Assembly (NCBI GenBank): GCA_020637195.1
Contig: JACJWK010000008.1
Location: 65,268-129,267, forward strand
Direction: 5' to 3'
Source: Microthrixaceae bacterium
GTDB taxonomy: Bacteria; Actinomycetota; Acidimicrobiia; Acidimicrobiales; DATDAH01
DNA: 64,000 nucleotides
In this document: positions 41,409 through 49,592 of the stretch, piece after piece
Position numbering within the stretch: position 1 is the first letter of the stretch
Layout of the letters: the number at the start of each line of letters is the position of its first letter
Notes under the pieces: model-generated
The model's database searches: none
What the model was told of the DNA's origin: nothing
Seen by the model: the letters and a program-made list of their open reading frames with translations, nothing else
Program-made: the position numbers and the translations under genes

Positions 41409-43136
41409 ATGTCTCGTCGCATCGACATCGAACTCACGAGCGAGCGCCTCGATGGCGTGTGGACCTGGCGCGCCGCCGGGGCCAAGCAGCCCAAGGGCGA
41501 GCTCGACGGTGGCCTGCTGTTCTCCGGAGCCAAGGTGGGCGATGTCGTGCGGGCCGACGCCGACTTCGACATCGACGGCATCACCGTCACCGCCGTGCTG
41601 CCGCCCAAGGGGGCCCGTCCCGAGCCCGAGCGCATCGAGGTGCTGGGCAGCCCGCGCACGCTCGAGCCGGTCACCACCACGCTGGCCAAGAAGGGCAAGG
41701 GCGGTCGAGACGACCGCCGCCGGGGCCGTGACCGCGACCGCGACGGCCGTCGCGACGGCAAGGCCCGGGGCGACCGCCCGGATCGGCGGCAGCGCCGGGG
41801 CGACCGCCCTGACCGTGAGCAGCGGGACCGCCCGCCCTGCGGTGACGGCGAGCGCCGGGGCCGCCCCGCCCGTCCGCCCCGACCCGAGGCCCCGGCCAAG
41901 CCGAAGCCCAAGCGACTCAAGGCCGGGCGCACCCATCGCAACGCCGTCCTGGCCGATCTCCCGCCCGAGCAGCGCCCCGTGGCCGAGCAGGTCCTGCGCG
42001 GCGGCATCCCCGCGGTGCGCCAGGCCGTCCAGAAGCAGAACGAGGCCGCCGCCGCCGAGGGCAAGCCGCCGGTCAAGGCCGAGCCCCTCGTCGCGCTCGC
42101 CGAGCAGCTCCTGCCGCGCCTGCGCACCGCCGAGTGGCGCGACCGCGCCGAGGCGGCCAAGGCGGACCTCGACGAGCTCGACCTGCGTGACCTGCGCTCG
42201 GTCATCGTGGCCGCCGACACCGGCGCCCGCGACGACGAGAGCCGCGCCCTCGCCGACGAGCTGCGGACCGCCCTCAACCGTCGGGTCGAGGCCGAGCACG
42301 CCGCCTGGCTGGCCGAGATCGCCTCGACCCTGGCGGAGGGCCGCTGCGTGCGGGCGCTGCGCCTCAGCTCCCGTCCCCCGAAGGCCGGCGCCCCGCTGCC
42401 CACCGACATGGCGGCGCGCCTGGCCGAGGCCACCGCCGCCTCCCTCACCGCCGAGGTCACCCAGGACCGCTGGGCCACCGTCCTCGACGCCCTGGCGTTC
42501 TCACCCGTGCGCCTCAACGTGGTGCCCGAGAGCCTGCCCGCCAACCCCTCCGAGGCGCTGCTCACCGAGATCGCCCGCCTGGCCAACCAGATCCCCCAGA
42601 TCGCCACCGTGTTCGGCGTCGAGCCGGCGAGCTCGGGCAAGCGCCCCCGCCCCCGACCACCCCGTGGCGACCGCAAACCGGGCCGGCGCGTCCCTCCGCC
42701 GCCGCCGAAGGAACGCGCCGACACGGCGGCGGACGCGTCGGCCGCAGCCACCGGCGACGACGGGGCCGACTCCGGGGACGCCACCGCTCCCCCACCCCCG
42801 GCGGCCGACGCCGTCGGGGCCGACCCGGCGGCGGTGACGCCCGACGGGACCGCGGCCGAGGACGAGACCGCGCCGGAGGCCCCCTCGGGCGGGCCGGGCG
42901 CCGGTGCCGAGGCGCCCGACGACGGCGCGACCGAGCCAGCCGCCGCACCCGACGACGCACCCGACCCGGGCGAGGGGGCCGACGCGACCGCGGCGGACCC
43001 GACCGAGTCCTTCCCTCCCCCGCCGGCACCCGCCGCGAGCGGGGCGACCAGCAGCGACGCGGGTCCGCAGGACGCCGACACCGCCACCGGGGCCGACGAC
43101 GCCGCCGGGGCCGACGCCGAGCCCACCGACGCCTGA
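41409..43136 (+). CDS. Large basic/disordered protein, function unknown
   Basis: A 575-residue protein in three parts. Residues 1-95 form a small beta-rich domain (IDIELTSERLDGVWTWRAAG, LFSGAKVGDVVRADADFDIDG). Residues ~95-180 are an Arg/Asp/Gly-rich disordered stretch like RNA-binding tails. Residues ~180-415 are helical (THRNAVLADLPPEQRPVAEQ, a lipid- or RNA-associated look but no family named), and the last ~160 residues are Asp/Ala/Pro-rich and acidic. The gene has a TAGCGT box 9 nt before the ATG. It may be lineage-specific; a nucleic-acid role is only suggested by composition. Confidence 0.72.
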   Translation: MSRRIDIELTSERLDGVWTWRAAGAKQPKGELDGGLLFSGAKVGDVVRADADFDIDGITVTAVLPPKGARPEPERIEVLGSPRTLEPVTTTLAKKGKGGRDDRRRGRDRDRDGRRDGKARGDRPDRRQRRGDRPDREQRDRPPCGDGERRGRPARPPRPEAPAKPKPKRLKAGRTHRNAVLADLPPEQRPVAEQVLRGGIPAVRQAVQKQNEAAAAEGKPPVKAEPLVALAEQLLPRLRTAEWRDRAEAAKADLDELDLRDLRSVIVAADTGARDDESRALADELRTALNRRVEAEHAAWLAEIASTLAEGRCVRALRLSSRPPKAGAPLPTDMAARLAEATAASLTAEVTQDRWATVLDALAFSPVRLNVVPESLPANPSEALLTEIARLANQIPQIATVFGVEPASSGKRPRPRPPRGDRKPGRRVPPPPPKERADTAADASAAATGDDGADSGDATAPPPPAADAVGADPAAVTPDGTAAEDETAPEAPSGGPGAGAEAPDDGATEPAAAPDDAPDPGEGADATAADPTESFPPPPAPAASGATSSDAGPQDADTATGADDAAGADAEPTDA

Positions 43137-43164
43137 GCCGGCCGACCGGGTCGGTCGCCGTCGG

Positions 43165-43713
43165 TCAGGGCGCGAGCACTCCGACCAGGTCGCCCGGGCG
43201 GCGGAGCACCTCGTCGCCGGGCACCGGCCGGGCCCGCGGGTTCCAGCCGGCCCACACGAACCGGCAGCCGACCGCAGCCGCGCAGCGGCGGTCGTGGTCC
43301 GTGTCACCCACGTAGACCACCTGGGCCGCGTCGAGGCCCAGGTGGTCCAGGACCGGTGCGAGCGACTTGCCTGCCCCACCGAACGCGTCGGCGAACAGCG
43401 CCACCTCGGGCTCCCAGCCGAGCCGGGCCAGCTCGGCCACCCCGCTGCTGGCGTGCTTGTTGGAGCAGACGGCCCAGCGCTCGAGGCCGGCCAGGAGCTC
43501 GTGGGCGCCGGCGAAGGGCTCGGCCGCCGTGGGGTCGTAGTGATCCAGGTAGTCCTGCACCTCGAGGCCGAGGCGGTCGCACTCGTGGGCCAGCGTGTGG
43601 CCGAAGGTGATGTCCTCCCGGGCGACACCCAGCGCCAGGAACGGCGCCACGAGCGCGTCGTCGGAGTCCAACAGGGTCCCGTCGAGGTCGAACACCGGCA
43701 CGAGGCGGTCCAT
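43165..43713 (-). CDS. HAD-family hydrolase (phosphoglycolate phosphatase-like)
   Basis: A 182-residue HAD protein starting at an ATG with a GAGAAT box 7 nt upstream. Motif I is VFDLDGTLLDSD (~residue 7), motif II Ser/Thr is in WAVCSNKHAS, motif III Lys in GAGKSLAPVLDHL, and motif IV in YVGDTDHDRRCA. The alpha-helical cap is of the small C1 type, shorter than in typical Gph (~220 residues). Likely a small-molecule phosphatase in the cytoplasm. Confidence 0.87.
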   Translation of the reverse strand: MDRLVPVFDLDGTLLDSDDALVAPFLALGVAREDITFGHTLAHECDRLGLEVQDYLDHYDPTAAEPFAGAHELLAGLERWAVCSNKHASSGVAELARLGWEPEVALFADAFGGAGKSLAPVLDHLGLDAAQVVYVGDTDHDRRCAAAVGCRFVWAGWNPRARPVPGDEVLRRPGDLVGVLAP

Positions 43714-43770
43714 GGCGGCGATTCTCCCCGCCGGGCCGGGTGCGCTTCCAGACGGCGCGGGGCCCGCCGG

Positions 43771-43776
43771 TAGGGT
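43771..43776 (+). promoter_or_regulatory. -10 box of leaderless promoter
   Basis: TAGGGT ends 6 nt before the ATG at 43783. Confidence 0.45.
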
Positions 43777-43782
43777 TCGGGG

Positions 43783-44544
43783 ATGATCGAGTACGAGACC
43801 AGGGGCCACGTGGCCGTCATCACCATCGACCGGCCCGAGGCCCGCAACGCCGTCAACGGCGAGGTGGCCCAGGGCATCGAGGCCGCGGTCGACCGCATGG
43901 AGGCCGACGACGACGTGTGGCTGGGCATCCTCACCGGCAACGGCCCGGTCTTCTGCGCCGGCGCCGACCTCAAGGCCATCAACGAGGGCCGCGGTGGCGA
44001 GCTGCTCACCGAGCGCGGCGGGTTCGCCGGCCTCGTGACGCGGCAGCGCACGAAGCCCGTCATCGCCGCGGTGGACGGCCCCGCCCTCGCCGGCGGCACC
44101 GAGATCGTCCTGTCCTGCGACCTCGTGGTGGCCTCCACCGCCGCCCGCTTCGGCATCCCCGAGGTCAAGCGCTCGCTGGTGGCCGCCGGCGGTGGCCTGT
44201 GGCGGCTCCCCCGCAAGCTCCCGATCAACCTGGCCATGGAGCTCACCCTCACCGGTGACCCGATCGAGCCCGAGCGGGCGTACCACTTCGGTCTGGTGAA
44301 CGAGCTGTGCGAGCCCGGTGAGGCCCTCGACCGGGCCTTCGCCCTGGCGGAGCGGATCGCCGCCAACGCCCCACTTGCCGTCCGGGAGAGCCGGCGCATC
44401 CTGATGCAGTACGAGGACCTCGGCCTCGACGAGTGCGTCAACCAGTCGAACGCGGCGATCATGACCTTGGGCTCGACCGCCGACTTCTCCGAGGGGCTGA
44501 TGGCCTTCATCGAGAAGCGCGACCCCAACTGGCAAGGGGCCTAG
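43783..44544 (+). CDS. Enoyl-CoA hydratase/isomerase (crotonase family)
   Basis: A 253-residue crotonase. The oxyanion-hole loops are FCAGADLKAIN (~residue 65) and AVDGPALAGGTEIVLSCD (~103), followed by FGIPEVKRSLVAAGGG, where the Glu is at the position of a catalytic acid. It likely hydrates 2-enoyl-CoA in fatty acid or branched-chain catabolism; CoA substrates cannot be distinguished by motif. It stands alone. Confidence 0.9.
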   Translation: MIEYETRGHVAVITIDRPEARNAVNGEVAQGIEAAVDRMEADDDVWLGILTGNGPVFCAGADLKAINEGRGGELLTERGGFAGLVTRQRTKPVIAAVDGPALAGGTEIVLSCDLVVASTAARFGIPEVKRSLVAAGGGLWRLPRKLPINLAMELTLTGDPIEPERAYHFGLVNELCEPGEALDRAFALAERIAANAPLAVRESRRILMQYEDLGLDECVNQSNAAIMTLGSTADFSEGLMAFIEKRDPNWQGA

Positions 44545-44575
44545 GCTCGCCGCCCCACGAGCGCAACCGTCTGAC

Positions 44576-44581
44576 TACGCT
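44576..44581 (+). promoter_or_regulatory. -10 box of leaderless promoter
   Basis: TACGCT ends 7 nt before the ATG at 44589. Confidence 0.45.
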
Positions 44582-44588
44582 GGCCGAC

Positions 44589-45779
44589 ATGGTCAGGGGC
44601 GGACGCATCGTGATAGCAGTCGTCGCCGTGCTGGGCGCGGTGGCCGGGTTCGGAGGAGCCGACGGCGTCGGTGCCGAAGAGGCTCCGGGGGTCGAGGCGG
44701 CGGCCGACGAGTGGACGACGGTCAGCGTCGGCGCCGCCCACACCTGCGGCATCCGGGTCACGGGCCGTCTCTTCTGCTGGGGGCGCGACACCGAGGGTCA
44801 GCTCGGCGACGGCGGGGCCAACGCAGACCAGGACCACCCGGTCGAGGTCGCCGGTGCCGCCACCGACTGGGTGGCGGTCAGCGCGGGAGGCGTCCACACG
44901 TGCGCCCGCAAGGCCGACGGCACCCTCTGGTGCTGGGGCCTCGACACCAACGGCCGGCTCGGCGACGGGCTGCCGAACGCCAACCAGGGCGCCCCGGTCC
45001 AGGTCGCCGGCGCGGCCACCGACTGGGTGGCGGTCAGCGCCGGCGGCACCCACACGTGCGCGCGCAAGGCCGACGGCACCCTCTGGTGCTGGGGCGCGGA
45101 CGGCTCGGGCCAGCTGGGCGACGGCGGCACCAACTCCGACCAGGCCACGCCGGCCCTCATCGCCGGGGGCGTCACCGACTGGCGCGCCTTCGACGCCGGG
45201 GAGTCGCACACCTGCGCCCGGAGGGCGACCCGCCAGCTCCGGTGCTGGGGCCGGGACAACGTGGGCCAGTTGGGCGACGGCGGCACCAACGCCGACCAGG
45301 GCAGCCCCGTGGTGGTCCCGGGCGGCCGGTGGGCGCCCGTCGCCGGCGGGCAGCTGCACAGCTGCGCCCGCAAGACCAACGGGCGTCTCTTCTGCTGGGG
45401 GCGGGACTTCAACGGCCAGCTCGGCGACGGCGGGGCCAACACCGACCAGACCACGCCGGTGCAGGTGGACGGTGCCGCCACCGACTGGCGGCGCGTGGCT
45501 ACCGGCGACAACCACACGTGCGCCCGCCGGACCGCCGGTCGGCTGTTCTGCTGGGGCAGCGACGCCGACGGTCAGCTCGGCGACGACCCCGCCAACGCCT
45601 CGCAGACCACCCCGGTGCGCGTCCCCGGCACCCGGTGGGCGGTCGTGAGCGCCGGCGGCAACACGACCTGCGCGACCAAGACGAACCGCACGCTGTTCTG
45701 CTGGGGCTCCGACCAGTTCGGCCAGCTCGGTGACGGCGGCGCGAACGCCGCCTCGGCCACCCCGGTGCGCATCCTCTGA
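44589..45779 (+). CDS. Secreted RCC1-type seven-bladed propeller protein
   Basis: A 396-residue protein with a signal peptide (IVIAVVAVLGAVAGFGGADG) and seven RCC1-like repeats filling the rest. Each repeat has HTCARKADGTLWCWG-type Cys pairs and a GQLGDGG.N.DQ loop. Seven repeats would close one propeller with seven disulfides. No other domain or anchor is visible. It is a shorter relative of the 28730 protein. Function unknown. Confidence 0.83.
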   Translation: MVRGGRIVIAVVAVLGAVAGFGGADGVGAEEAPGVEAAADEWTTVSVGAAHTCGIRVTGRLFCWGRDTEGQLGDGGANADQDHPVEVAGAATDWVAVSAGGVHTCARKADGTLWCWGLDTNGRLGDGLPNANQGAPVQVAGAATDWVAVSAGGTHTCARKADGTLWCWGADGSGQLGDGGTNSDQATPALIAGGVTDWRAFDAGESHTCARRATRQLRCWGRDNVGQLGDGGTNADQGSPVVVPGGRWAPVAGGQLHSCARKTNGRLFCWGRDFNGQLGDGGANTDQTTPVQVDGAATDWRRVATGDNHTCARRTAGRLFCWGSDADGQLGDDPANASQTTPVRVPGTRWAVVSAGGNTTCATKTNRTLFCWGSDQFGQLGDGGANAASATPVRIL

Positions 45780-45814
45780 TCTGACGACCGCCGCCGTCGG
45801 CGGCCCGCGCCACC

Positions 45815-46216
45815 TCAGACGATCGTCGACAAGATGTCGTGGTCGTGGAGGAACTCGGCCAGGCCCGGGGCGAGGTTCAGCTCGGCCACGTCCCAGATCG
45901 GCACCCACTGCGCCTCGGCGGCGTCGTCGCCGGCCACCGGCTCGGCGGCGTCCAGCACCGTCACGGCGAAGTCGAGGATCACGGCGTGGTGCCCGTCGTC
46001 GATGCGCTCGGCCCAGCCGACGAGCTCGCCGCAGACGCCTTCGAGGCCGGTCTCCTCTCGGAGCTCACGCAGAACCGCCTCCTGCACGGTCTCGCCGGCC
46101 TCGATGCGCCCGCCGGGCACCGACCAGGTGCCCGCCGCCGCGCCGCGACCCCGCCGGACGAGCAGGAGACGGTCGTCGTCGACGACCACCGCGCCGACGC
46201 ACGCCTCAGGGCGCAT
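45815..46216 (-). CDS. NUDIX hydrolase
   Basis: A 133-residue NUDIX protein with the complete Nudix box in GGRIEAGETVQEAVLREL followed by REETGLEG. It starts at the ATG 46216, overlapping the end of the acetyltransferase gene by 11 nt. MutT-like cleanup of oxidised nucleotides is possible, but specificity is not shown by the sequence. Confidence 0.9.
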   Translation of the reverse strand: MRPEACVGAVVVDDDRLLLVRRGRGAAAGTWSVPGGRIEAGETVQEAVLRELREETGLEGVCGELVGWAERIDDGHHAVILDFAVTVLDAAEPVAGDDAAEAQWVPIWDVAELNLAPGLAEFLHDHDILSTIV

Positions 46217-46748
46217 CGGCGTCGTCGCCGGTCTCCTGGGCCGGGTCGTCGTCGTGCGCCGACGCGGGCGGCTCGCCGTCGGCGGGGAAGGCCCGGTGGA
46301 CCACGATGGCCCGAGCCACCAGTCCGAAGGTCTCGAAGAAGTTCTTGGTGGGCCGGTTGCCGGGCAGCGCCACCGAATCGACGCCGAAGCAGCCCTGGTC
46401 CTCGCACCAGTCGACCAGCAGGCCCATCATGGCCTCGCCCACCCCGACCCCACGGAAGTCCGGCTCGACGTACAGGTCGCCGATGACGCCGAGGCGCCCG
46501 CCGTCGCGCAGGTCGTTGTAGCGCGCCACCCCGTAGCCGACCACGGCACCGTCGACCGCGCCCACGACGACGAGGTGGTCCCGGCGGACGATGGCGGCGT
46601 GCATCGCCTCGTCGAGCGGCTCGGCCCGGCCCGCGGTGCGGGCCCACACGTCGCCGCCCTTCGTCGGACGGAGCTCCTCGATCACCGCCCGGGCCAGCTC
46701 GACCACCCGGTCGGTGTCGGTGGCGTTGGCGACGCGGGCGGATTCCAT
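46206..46748 (-). CDS. GNAT-family N-acetyltransferase
   Basis: A 180-residue GNAT protein. The acetyl-CoA loop is GDLYVEPDFRGVGVGEAMM (R-x-x-G-x-G), followed by VALPGNRPTKNFFETFGLVAR near the C-terminus. An acidic tail of about 20 residues follows. The ATG at 46748 lies 4 nt after the stop of the 46753 gene. Substrate unknown. Confidence 0.88.
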   Translation of the reverse strand: MESARVANATDTDRVVELARAVIEELRPTKGGDVWARTAGRAEPLDEAMHAAIVRRDHLVVVGAVDGAVVGYGVARYNDLRDGGRLGVIGDLYVEPDFRGVGVGEAMMGLLVDWCEDQGCFGVDSVALPGNRPTKNFFETFGLVARAIVVHRAFPADGEPPASAHDDDPAQETGDDADAP

Positions 46749-46752
46749 GGCC

Positions 46753-47271
46753 TCAGGATGCCTGGAGCTGGGCGATCTTGTTGAGGATCGTCTGGCGCCC
46801 GCGGGTCTGGCGCTCGTAGTCCCGCACCGCCTCGAGCTCGTCCGGGCCCAGCCCCTCGAGCCGCGGCATGACCTGGAAGGCCGACAGGCTGTCGTAGCCG
46901 GGGATCGCCAGGGCGCCGCCATCGGCGCGCGGCTCCGGGTCGGCGACGAGGTGCAGGTCGACGGCGTCGACCGCCTCGAGGTCCACGTCGACGGGAATCG
47001 GGTCGGCAGCCTCGGGGTCGTCGTCCTCGGGGCGCAAGCCGGCCACGTTCAACAGGCCCAGCACCAGCCCCTGCGCGTCGCTCCACGCCTGCTGGGCGCG
47101 CTCCTCGCCCCGCCGGACCGCGAACTTCCCGACGACCCGGGTGAACTGGACCTGGCGCCGGCCCCGATCCACGAGGTCGGGGAACAGCCGGCGACCCTCG
47201 AGGGCCAGCCCCAGCGGGGCGTAGACCACGACGTCCGCCACGCGGGCCACGACCGGGCGCTGCTCGCTCAT
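46753..47271 (-). CDS. Conserved actinobacterial protein (lipid-droplet-associated-like)
   Basis: A 172-residue protein with a central variable acidic part. The C-terminus IPGYDSLSAFQVMPRLEGLG followed by PDELEAVRDYERQTRGRQTI has the helical pattern shared by many actinobacterial proteins encoded beside DUF4193 genes, some annotated as lipid-droplet-associated. The N-terminus VVVYAPLGLALEGRRLFPDLVDRGR is amphipathic. It lies 4 nt after the DUF4193 gene and is probably co-transcribed. Confidence 0.7.
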   Translation of the reverse strand: MSEQRPVVARVADVVVYAPLGLALEGRRLFPDLVDRGRRQVQFTRVVGKFAVRRGEERAQQAWSDAQGLVLGLLNVAGLRPEDDDPEAADPIPVDVDLEAVDAVDLHLVADPEPRADGGALAIPGYDSLSAFQVMPRLEGLGPDELEAVRDYERQTRGRQTILNKIAQLQAS

Positions 47272-47275
47272 CGCC

Positions 47276-47755
47276 TCAGACGCAGTCCAGGCAGAGCATG
47301 GCATCCTCGTCGGCCAGCTGGCTCGGATGCTTCACGAGGAAGCACGACTGGCACACGAACTCGCCGGGACGCTTCGGCTGGATGCGGCCGCCGCCCTCGG
47401 CGCCGTCGGGCTCGGGTGCGACCTGCTCCTCCTCCTCGTCCTCGTCGTCCTCGTCGGAGGCGGCGATGCGGTCTTTCAAGATGGCGTCGAGATCGGCCTC
47501 GACGTCGTCGGGGTCGGGCTCGTCGTCGTCCTCGTCGTCGGAATCGGCCTTGGCGCCACCCGCCGGCTTCTCCGTCCCCTCGTCCTCGTCGTCCTCGTCG
47601 TCGTCGTCGACCGAGTCCTCGAGGTCGTCGTCGCCGTCGACCAGCTCGTCGTCGTCGAGGTCGTCGTCGTCGAGGTCCTCGTCGAGATCGTCGTCGAGGT
47701 CGTCGTCGGTGAACTCCTCGTCGTCGTCCATCATCTCGTCCACGTCGTCAGCCAT
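47276..47755 (-). CDS. DUF4193 family protein
   Basis: A 159-residue protein. The first ~75 residues are almost wholly Asp/Glu. The signature comes after: DVEADLDAILKDRIAAS and the C-terminal two-cysteine-pair block GEFVCQSCFLVKHPSQLAD ending MLCLDC. DUF4193 is widespread in actinobacteria; a zinc-ribbon role is likely but unproven. A TATCAT -10 box on the minus strand near 47810 would give a leader of about 50 nt. Confidence 0.88.
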   Translation of the reverse strand: MADDVDEMMDDDEEFTDDDLDDDLDEDLDDDDLDDDELVDGDDDLEDSVDDDDEDDEDEGTEKPAGGAKADSDDEDDDEPDPDDVEADLDAILKDRIAASDEDDEDEEEEQVAPEPDGAEGGGRIQPKRPGEFVCQSCFLVKHPSQLADEDAMLCLDCV

Positions 47756-47893
47756 GTCGTCCTAGGAGGGGGGTCGTCGCTGCGCCGGTATTGGGCGCGG
47801 CGGGGATGATAGGCACACGGACCGCCCGTCGTGCGCGTCCTGCGGAGATCGATCGTCTGGTCGCCTCGTACCCGCTGGCGACGCGATCAGGCC

Positions 47894-49504
47894 TCACGCC
47901 CGCCCGAGGCGGCGCTCCTCGGCCCGGCGCTCGGACTGGAGGCGCTCGAGCTCGGCCTCCTCGGAGTGGTCCACGAAGCGCATCATCTCGGCGATGGCGT
48001 GGTGGCCGGCCTCCTCGGCGATGAGACGGTGCATCTCCTGGCCGACGAGCCGGTACGCCGGGTGCCCCTGAGGAGTGGTGCGCAGCTCGATGAGGTGCAT
48101 CGCCGAGCGGGCGTTGAGGTTGATCATGAAGCGGACCTTGTAGGCCAGCGAGACCGCGTACGACGCCTGGTCGGGGAACGTCTCGGCCAGCGCGTCGTAG
48201 AGCGCCGCGGAGCGCTCCATCGCCTCGTCGAACCGGGGGGCCGCGCCGGCCTCGTCGACCGCCCCCGGCCGGGTGTAGCCGTGGTGGGGCGTGAGGCGCT
48301 GCCACTCGATGGTGAGCATCCGGTGGCGCTGGAGGTCCCGGAAGGCGCCGTAGTCGGCCAGCACGTCGAAGCGGTAGAAGGGCCGCTCCAGGGCCCGGCC
48401 CGGCTTGTGGCGCCGGTTGGCCCGCTCCCCCACGTACGCGCGCACGACCGCGAGGCGCTCGTCGGCGCCCATGGCGCGCACGGTCGCCTCGACCTGGCGC
48501 TCGGGCCGGTCGACGTAGGGGTAGAGCATGGACGCGACGAGCTTGACCTCGGCGTCGGGGTCGAAGTCGGTGAGGGTGACCACCGGCGCGGCGTCGATCG
48601 TCCCGCCGCCCGGGAAGAGCCGGCCGGCGAGGTCCTCCATGGCGTCGGCCGTGGACGACAGGTAGTGGCTCCAGGCGACCCCGCGGTCCTCGAGGTCGAC
48701 CCGCTTGAGGAAGGAGGGGATGACCTTGCGGAGCTCGCCGAGCATGAGGTCGGCGTAGGTGCGGGCCTCGGGCAGGGGGTGGGCCCGCATGCGCAACAGC
48801 AGCTGCTCGTAGGCCTGGCCGGTGCCGTAGATCCCCACGTTGGACAGCGACGCCGCCGGCAGGATGCCCCGCAGGGCGTCGAAGGCCTTGGCCCGCACGG
48901 CCTGGCGGTAGACGAAGTCGGAGTCGTCGGGGTCCTTCGGGTACTGCCCGCGGAACCAGTCCTGCAGCACGGGCAGGAGCTCGCCGTAGGTGTCGAAGAG
49001 CCGGTCCATGTCGCCGACGTACCGGGTGCCGAGGGACGATCCGAGCACCTCGGGATCCCGGTAGAAGCGGTACCGGCCGCCGATGCGGGCGTCGTAGGCG
49101 ATGTAGCGGGTGGACTGCTCGAGGTAGGCCATGAGCCGACCCCACTCGAGCACCTTGGTGAGCAGGTTCGAGGCCTGCTCGCACGCCAGGTGCACGCCGC
49201 CGAGCTGGGCCACCGAGTCGTCGCCGTAGTCGAAGAACACCCGGTCGTAGAGGTCCTCGGCCCGCTTGAGCCCGACCGTCGCGTCGATGGTGACGTCACC
49301 GCTGATGTCGAGGTCACCGACGAACTCGTCGAGGAACAGGCGGCGCAGGCTCTTGGGCGAGCGCGAGTACCGGGCGAACAGCGCCCCCTTCACGACCTCG
49401 GGCAGGTTCACCAGCGCGAACACGGGCCCGTCGAGGTTGGTGAAGTAGCGGCGGAGGATGTCCTCCTCCTCGGGCTCGTACTCCTCGGCGACGTAGACGC
49501 TCAC
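47894..49504 (-). CDS. thyX: FAD-dependent thymidylate synthase-like protein, long (two-half) form
   Basis: A 536-residue protein, about twice the usual ThyX length. The N-terminal half has WGRLMAYLEQSTRYIAYDAR (~residue 120-140), matching the second half of the ThyX motif (EQSTRY) but with WGR where RHR is expected. The C-terminal half has DLQRHRMLTIEWQRL (~residue 392), which keeps RHR but lacks the following Ser/EQS block, then FMINLNARSAMHLIELRTTP, the usual substrate-binding region. It looks like a duplicated and diverged ThyX. Whether it makes dTMP is uncertain. Confidence 0.75.
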   Translation of the reverse strand: MSVYVAEEYEPEEEDILRRYFTNLDGPVFALVNLPEVVKGALFARYSRSPKSLRRLFLDEFVGDLDISGDVTIDATVGLKRAEDLYDRVFFDYGDDSVAQLGGVHLACEQASNLLTKVLEWGRLMAYLEQSTRYIAYDARIGGRYRFYRDPEVLGSSLGTRYVGDMDRLFDTYGELLPVLQDWFRGQYPKDPDDSDFVYRQAVRAKAFDALRGILPAASLSNVGIYGTGQAYEQLLLRMRAHPLPEARTYADLMLGELRKVIPSFLKRVDLEDRGVAWSHYLSSTADAMEDLAGRLFPGGGTIDAAPVVTLTDFDPDAEVKLVASMLYPYVDRPERQVEATVRAMGADERLAVVRAYVGERANRRHKPGRALERPFYRFDVLADYGAFRDLQRHRMLTIEWQRLTPHHGYTRPGAVDEAGAAPRFDEAMERSAALYDALAETFPDQASYAVSLAYKVRFMINLNARSAMHLIELRTTPQGHPAYRLVGQEMHRLIAEEAGHHAIAEMMRFVDHSEEAELERLQSERRAEERRLGRA

Positions 49505-49592
49505 GCGCGCTGCTGCTCCCCGGGACGCTCCACGACGGTGGAGGTTACGACCTGGGGGCGCCCCGGACGGGGACCACCGCGGACCCCTCGGA

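Noticed and set aside
41700..42700. Long antisense frames across 41-44 kb
   Set aside because: These are GC-rich shadow frames; the plus-strand protein has the coherent composition, start and promoter box.
47298..47765. Plus-strand poly-Ser open frame
   Set aside because: It is the antisense shadow of the Asp/Glu-rich DUF4193 gene.
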